Assembly: GCA_000222875.2 (NCBI GenBank)
Contig: AFRD01000077.1
Location: 35,843 to 99,842, forward strand
Direction: 5' to 3'
From: Periglandula ipomoeae IasaF13
Taxonomy: Eukaryota; Ascomycota; Sordariomycetes; Hypocreales; Clavicipitaceae
DNA length: 64,000 bases
Part shown: one piece after another, positions 57,781-64,000 of the stretch
Layout: every line of letters begins with the position of its first letter
Numbering within the stretch: the stretch's first letter is position 1
Position numbers and translations under genes: made by a program
The notes under the pieces: model-generated
The model's database searches: none
What the model was told of the DNA's origin: nothing
Seen by the model: only the letters and a program-made list of their open reading frames with translations

Positions 57781-59917
57781 ATGCTGCTTCTTACCGAGGC
57801 GTCGCCTAGATCCAGGACGCTTTTGTTGTTTGCATATTCATCTACATCCAGATGGGCCCGTCACTCACTTCGGCGCAACGCCAGCAATTTCTCTCCTTTT
57901 TTAACGGCTCAGCACTACAGACAGACGCGGTGCTGTATCACGGACAATTCCAAAAATGCAAAGTCTGTCCCCCGTGCATCGGGTTTGAATGCATTGAGGA
58001 ACAGAAACAAAGCACTCAAGCAGGAAGCCAAAGCAAATACGAAGACGTCAGAGCACCGAACAATTCTCGGACAGAGTTCCGAGTTGCCAATACGTGCCCG
58101 ATTTGCCCCGTCTCCAACGGGTTATCTGCACTTGGGCTCCTTGAGGACGGCTTTGTTCAACAGCCTAGTTGCAGAAGCCTCTAATGGAGGTGCCTTCATT
58201 CTGCGTATTGAAGATACTGATCAGGTGCGGTTCGGCTTCATAGTCAGTGATGGTACAGTATAGAATGCTGATGAACAATATTAGAATCGACTGGTCGATG
58301 ACGCAGAGGAACGACTGATTAGGGACCTGAAGTGGGCAGGGTTGAACTGGCATGAGGGACCAGACTGTGGTGGTCCATTCGGCCCCTATAAACAAGTGCG
58401 TAAGATTATTTAACGTTCGAGAAAGGGGATGTCTATTCTTTTCTAACGCTAGAACAGTCCCTGAGGCTCGATACGTACAAGACGCATGTTCAGACCCTCT
58501 TGGACCGGGGTCATGCCTATCGTTGTTTCTGTACCTCAGAACAGCTTGAAAGGCAGAAGCGAGAGCTGCATGAAGCAGGCAAACCTACAGCCTATCCCGG
58601 CACGTGCCGTTCTGTTGATTCCGCAGAATCGGACAACCGTGCCAAGCGTGGGGAGGCACATGTGGTGCGGTTGAAGGGTGACGCATTTGGACGACCCAAG
58701 TTCCGCGATGCTATCTACGGCTCATTTCAGAAGAAGGACCCAGAGGAGGATTTTGTTCTGTTGAAGTCTGATGGCTATCCCACATATCACCTTGCCAACG
58801 TAGTTGACGACCATCTGATGAAAATTACTCACGTCATTCGCGGCGAGGTACGTCTTTAATGCTGATGTTTTAAATAAAAAGTACAAAATTGCCGGGCTTC
58901 GGAACTGACAACTGTTCACAGGAATGGCTGATATCGACACCCAAGCATTTGGCTTTATATCAAGCATTCGGCTGGAACCCGCCCACATTTGCTCACCTGG
59001 GCCTACTCGTCAACTCTGATGGCAGCAAACTGAGTAAACGAAATGACAGCGTGAATCTTTCCATCTATCAAGAGAAAGGCTTCTTCCCCATGGCTTTGTT
59101 GTCCTGGCTTGCCAACCTCGGTTCATCTTTCAAATCCGGTGTCAAGCCTCGCTCTATTAGAGACATTGCTGATGCTGTACGTTACGAGGCGTTCCCTTGA
59201 TCCAATACCTCACAGTATGTACTGACCGTGGCTGCCCTACAGCTTACATTCAAATTCACCCGCGGCGGTATCAAGCTCAATGTTGAGAAGCTCGACTACT
59301 TTCACGCCAAGTACCGAGACGTATTACTCTGGGATCCTATTCCGGGGCTCTCAGAGCGCGAAACGAGCTTATTGGACGAGTATGTCATTCAGCCAATCTC
59401 TCATGAAATTGACATGGTTACCAAAGGCGAGAGTGCAAAGACGGAGCTGCTACCAGAGGCGTGGCGTGGCGACTTGATTCCAGTTCCAGCGATATCAGAC
59501 GGAGAGGCCAGAGCTCGATATATTCACAACATTTTTTCCAGCAAGCGCGGTGGATTCCTGTCTATCGAGTCCCTGCTTCGGCAGCATCCATATCTTCTCT
59601 GGCGAGTGCCTGAGAGTCTGTACAAACACTCACTCGAATCGTACCAACCCGACCAGCGAATCTTGAAAGCGCTCGATGATGCACTCGAACGTCCTGATCT
59701 GTGGAACGACCAGGGCGTAGAAGTCATGGACGCAATATGGCCCGCTCTCGACGGCCAAGGCATTGAAAACCTAACGGTGTACAACACACTGAGGCTCATT
59801 GGAGCGGGCGGCCATGACGTTGTGTCTCAGAGCAGTTCTCGCATGTTCATGCTCCTTGGTCTCGATGAGTGGCGCTTCCGCACCGACACTGTCAAAAAAT
59901 TGATGGGGACTGCCTAA
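57781..59917 (+). CDS. MSE1: mitochondrial glutamyl-tRNA synthetase
   Basis: Class I synthetase that charges mitochondrial tRNA-Glu; the yeast enzyme also mischarges tRNA-Gln for later amidation. Five exons were joined: 57781-58224, 58285-58395, 58458-58847, 58922-59176 and 59243-59917, giving 624 aa. All introns are phase 0. The start MLLLTEASPRSRTLLLF opens a long basic presequence of about 110 residues. The catalytic core has ARFAPSPTGYLHLGSLRTA (HIGH-type motif), FILRIEDTDQNR, and the KMSKS-type loop GSKLSKRND. The C-terminal anticodon-binding helical bundle is present. The length is above the bacterial 470-500 because of the presequence and fungal insertions. Confidence 0.95.
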
Positions 59918-61104
59918 GAAGGATGGATCAGTGAGATTCGTGGGCAGAAGGACGGCAGTTGCATCTTTGCGAACCGCTCAATATATCTATGTACACTACC
60001 TTGTAAACTATCTCGCTGTACTATATTTATTGTAACAATAGCCTTTATCAAAAGCCCATGAACATTGTTGCCTTAAACGGACTTCTTCAAGGGATGATCC
60101 TTCATTGTTTGATGTATGCCCTGCATAAACACTTCACACTCTCCTGTGAATTATGCGCCGAGATTGGCGGAAAAGAAGCTGGGATTGATACTGAACAGTC
60201 CACAGTGAGTGTTCAAGAGTATTTGGTCAGACTTATATACCTAGGTATATAGCATGCTCGTATACATAAATGGAGGAAATACTGTAGCAGATAAAGGATA
60301 CTACGGAATACATAACGCTATGAAATACAGTATTTTCAAGTACTAGTATGAACTACGGTATGTAAAAAGTATCACATGTTTCTAGGTATTGAAATAAGTG
60401 CGGATAGACCTCATTGGCAACTGGATATGATACTTACCCCGGCGGTGTGAAATATGCTGTGCTTCACGTTGACAAATCGAGGTCATGACTAGCAGACGCT
60501 GACATCGAATGCGTTTTTCACTATACTAAGCTCTAATCTTCACACAGCTGCGACGTCGCAGAAGTGACTGAGGGATATTCAAGAGGACAGCTCGCGCTGA
60601 CATCTCATGAAGCATTGGCGAAAGTGTGCAAGACTTCCGAGACCACAAAAGCAAGTCTTTCCGAAGAAGTGGCTGTGCCGAGACACACACCATGGTTCAT
60701 ATTAACTTTTTCGTTTCTAGCGAAACGAATACATGTCTACCTAATTGGGGTAACACCTTGAAGCAATCATGACGGGAACAGTGATGGAAGGAATTGTATA
60801 ATCAGATAGAAGCAGCGAGAAGAAAGTTAAAGTGCTTCAAATAATCCAAGTAAGGTGCATGCAAATGTCCCTTCGAGAACAAGCTCCCAGATAGGATGAA
60901 ATAGGAATGACAAAGTTATCGCTTATGCATGTTATCGTTTTGGACATCAGTCCACATCAAATCGAGCTTGTTGCTCGAGTGCGGATCATTAAATCGTTGA
61001 GAAACATGAGGTGAAGAGGGTAAGTGAAGAAGAAACGGGAACAAATATATGTGCTGTGCAAAATTGTTGCTGAGAAAATCTTATAACGGCTTGGGTATGA
61101 AAGT
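59918..61104. other. convergent 3' region, GluRS / NoxR
   Basis: AT-rich region between two convergent genes. It carries an 18-bp perfect palindrome at 60234-60251. Short frames have no recognisable family. Confidence 0.5.
60234..60251. repeat. 18-bp perfect palindrome
   Basis: TATATACCTAGGTATATA is perfectly self-complementary. It is built on the same ACCTAGGT core as the other intergenic palindromes in the window. Confidence 0.8.
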
Positions 61105-63041
61105 CTAGGACTCAAAAATCCAAATCTATGAATGAGACGTTAGTAAGGCCACGCTCATAGTAGACACGACAATCAGGGAAAGAGTGGTAGAAGCGCGGGC
61201 AGAACTGTACAAACTTACCTCCAATTTGGCAACATCTTGCCTTTGTCTCTTCGCCAAACTGGTCGAACTTTGAATTGCCATTTCTAGATCGTCCTGGTCT
61301 CCCACAGTGATCATATCTCCGTCAGGCATATCCTCGTCCTTGATCTTCATCTTGAATCGCCTTTTCATTCCAAATTTGTCTCTTATCCTGTCGACAAAGT
61401 CTGGATACTCAATAGCGGTGCCGATCATGATATAACGGACATCGCCAGCATGCACCTTGACGCGAATCTTGCGGATTTCGGGACGGCGAGACGGCGCACG
61501 AGATCCCGATCTTGACCCCTGACGCCGGCGATTATTCGACACCATCTCGAACTCGGCACCGTCCAGAGATCTGTCATCGTAGTCCGACCCGTCCTCGTCC
61601 TCGTAATAGCGAGGCTGTTGTCTGGACCGCATCGAGGGCCGGCTGTCTCTCGAGGGACGTCTGTTGCTTCCGCCGCCCTGGTACATGTCATAAAGATCGG
61701 CTGGATCAGCCTCGCCTACTTCATCAATCCGTAAAGTGGGACGTCGTTGCGTCGGTGGGGGATCCCTTCTGGAGAAACCTTGTGATGGGACAGACGACGC
61801 TGCTGATCTTGTTGCACGGATTTCTTCTGGCGACGGCGCCTTCTCGTATTTGCGATTCGTATCTTGGGTTTGGATTGTGAGCTTTGCGGGCATTGGCCTT
61901 GAGCCGTTGCGGACAGAACTTCCTCGGCTAGACCGGTCGTTCTCCGGGGGTGGTGTAGGCGGGAAGACATTACGGTTGGCTGGAGGCTCTGATTGTTGGC
62001 GCCGAGATTGAATACCCGGCTTAACAAGGTTAGTTGCGGCGAAGGAGATATTATCAGCTGGCCGGTCGTCCTTAACCTCCATCTTGCCAGCCTTAATGAA
62101 GTTAGTCATTGGTCGAAACAAAGAGATGAGCAATGGGTGATTGTGTAGCTTACATTCTTGATCTCAGAACCTGCAAATCCTGTGAAGGCGTTGGACCGAT
62201 CGGAAGCAGCGACTAGCCTGGCTTTGCCCAGATAGTCCTTGGTTTTCAAATTTCGAACTTTAGCTTCGTTTGGACGGTATACCACGCCGACGGGAATAGA
62301 GAAAACTGTGTAGCCCTACGTTATCCAGTTAGCTTAATATTTCAGCATGAGAACATATCTCGTGGCATATTTTACCTCAGCCTGCTCACGAATCGCCTCG
62401 TCTATAACATTATGGTCTTCCACAACCTTCTCCTTGACGGCGTATGATAGATCCTGCATACCAGCATCTTGTTGTTGCAAATATATGCAGCACAAGCCTC
62501 GATTGAAAAGGACTTCGCACGAATAGAGTTTGAACAGAAGACCCAACTGAGCATAATCGATCATCGTGTTCCCTCGCAGATACAGCAGGGTGTCGTTAAA
62601 GTTGGCAAGCGCCTCTTCGAAATCGCCCAGTAGAAAGTTGGATACGCCCTGCTGAAAGTAGGCGACGGCTAGATACTGGTCTAGACGAATGGCGCGTTGA
62701 TAGCACTCGACCTGTACGATAGCCAAACGGTCAGTATCTCGAGGTTCGTGCTCAGATGTACAAATGCATGAACGGAAAGGCGGTAACAGTAGCTATCCAT
62801 GAGATATCGTTGACGTACAGCCTTTTCGTGTTCGCCTAGAGTGGCGTGAATGACACCCATGTTGAAGAGGATCTTGCTTGTATCGCAGATCTTGTCAAAC
62901 TCGCCCAGCGCGTCGTCAGACTCATTGTTGTCATATCTGGCAAGGGCAGCAACCCAGGTCTCTATTTCCTAAAGAAGTGATGTCAGTGGGCGTGAGATCG
63001 GTCGTGTAACGACGAGGTTTCCTTACAAGTTTTAAAGACAT
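61105..63041 (-). CDS. noxR: NADPH oxidase regulator NoxR (p67phox-like)
   Basis: Activator of fungal NADPH oxidases that, with Rac, controls ROS production for hyphal fusion, sexual development and host infection. Six minus-strand exons were joined: 63041-63027, 62968-62819, 62711-62376, 62315-62154, 62091-61219 and 61125-61105, giving 518 aa. The first exon is only five codons (MSLKL) and the last only six plus stop (IWIFES). TPR repeats fill about 1-165: NMGVIHATLGEHEKAVECYQ, AVAYFQQGVSNFLLGDFEEA, and FNRGLCCIYLQQQDAGMQDL. The activation region follows with YTVFSIPVGVVYRPNEAKV. After a disordered Arg/Pro-rich segment comes a PB1 domain (about 425-510: RKIRVKVHAGDVRYIMIG, DEDMPDGDMITVGDQDDLEM). 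No SH3 domain is present, as in other NoxR proteins. Confidence 0.95.
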
Positions 63042-64000
63042 GTTGACGGCCGATATTTACGTCTCAAGACACGCCCGCGGTCAATGAGAAGGTCTGTAGG
63101 AAGGCTGCGAAGGCGAGACGTCGTTTCCTCGGAAGAGTGTGTCGCTGGTGGCTGGTTCTGCCGCCTAGCAAGACCTCCTTAGTCCAGGGTCGTGACTTCA
63201 CGAGGAAAGACGAGTAGCGGCGCAGTGCTGCGCTTATAGACAGATCGGTAGCATGCAATTGTGACTTGATGTGCAGCGCTGCTGAACCTTGGTGGTAAAG
63301 AAACCGAGAATGCTGGCAGGATCCCTCGAAAGCTAAGGCCGGTAGAGCGATAGGGCGGGATGAATTCACTGCCCAGAGTAGTGGCAGACGAATGGACCCA
63401 GTCTTGGCCAAATGGCCGAGAATTGATTCCCAGACTGGCCCACCCGCGAATGGCGCGAAAACTGGCAATGTGATTAGAATGCGAGTGGCGGGGTTGCGAG
63501 TGGCGAGCAGAGAGTCAAGTTTGAGTTGATTGATAGTGTCGGTAGTGTTATTGCCGTAAAAGCCTCCAGGGCATATCGCGGTGGTGAGGGGGAGGAAGTG
63601 TGTGTGATTGTGTCCCGTGGTCGTGAGGATTGAACAGGATTGACGGCCCGGCCGCTAATTGCGTTCTGTCACTATTCTGGTCGTGATATTGCCAAACCGA
63701 TGTTGGATCGGTACCCAGTATCGCGATCCGCACTCGACGCTCTGCCTCGACGTTGCTGCTAAAATCTGTGCCTTATTTTTAGAAGCTGAAAATTGATCCA
63801 CGAACAAACCGGAGACGGAGAGTTGACTGGCAAGTCGAGAGGCAAGAGATGAACTGGCGTCGTGGGAAGCGTCTAGACGGAAAAGACTAGACAACACTAG
63901 TTTGTGCAGAAGCGGCCTGGGGCTGGCAGACCAGCCAAAGGTGATGGGTCGAGCGGCGTGCAGGCGTGGAAGGAAAAGAATGATGAAGCATCCAAGCTGT
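63042..64000. other. NoxR upstream region, window edge
   Basis: Promoter and leader of noxR. Frames of 60-134 codons on the minus strand have no recognisable family. The window ends without another supported gene. Confidence 0.5.

Noticed and set aside
63064..63468. 134-codon minus-strand frame upstream of noxR
   Set aside because: No domain and no splice link to noxR, whose five-residue first exon was located downstream of it.
1..64000. CRISPR arrays, bacterial operons, functional tRNA or rRNA genes
   Set aside because: None was seen; no regularly spaced direct repeats, no intact tRNA arms and no rRNA-like stretch were noticed by eye.

Overview
The window is eukaryotic nuclear DNA from a filamentous ascomycete, most likely a sordariomycete close to Hypocreales. 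The evidence is the gene set: white-collar-1 photoreceptor, NoxR, a Skt5/Chs4-type chitin synthase activator, complex I assembly factor NDUFAF3 and Zn2Cys6 regulators. Introns are short (about 50-100 nt) with GTRNGT-like donors and CTRAC-like branch points. Intergenic DNA carries many TACCTAGGTA palindromes. All exon joins below were built by hand from open frame, splice signals and family conservation; none is backed by transcript data.

Layout. 1-28.9 kb is conserved housekeeping and signalling: Skt5/Chs4 (-), RPN12 (+), coatomer alpha (-), UDP-glucose:glycoprotein glucosyltransferase (+), WC-1 (-), importin beta-3/Kap121 (-), SDS23 (+). 28.9-38 kb is looser and looks accessory: a foldback element, a decayed tRNA-like sequence, a Zn2Cys6 regulator with two apparent +1 frameshifts, a Tubby/LURP-like small protein, and a FAR1-type zinc-finger protein. 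38-64 kb returns to conserved genes: a small 125-aa protein, RPL34, NDUFAF3, an alpha/beta-hydrolase fused to a cysteine phosphatase, RAD9, ATS1/KTI13, prephenate dehydrogenase, an Mpv17/PMP22 protein, VPS22, an XDJ1-type DnaJ, mitochondrial glutamyl-tRNA synthetase and NoxR.

The genes do not form one pathway. Small themes exist: secretory and endomembrane traffic (coatomer alpha and UGGT share a divergent promoter; VPS22), protein folding and turnover (UGGT, XDJ1, RPN12), and growth and light/ROS signalling (Skt5, WC-1, NoxR). No clearly new multi-gene system is visible. The observations most worth a second look are the hydrolase-phosphatase fusion, whose phosphatase half looks like an RNA 5'-triphosphatase; the 12-nt last exon that completes the CaaX box of the Skt5-like protein; and the decayed accessory stretch with its mobile-element remnants.
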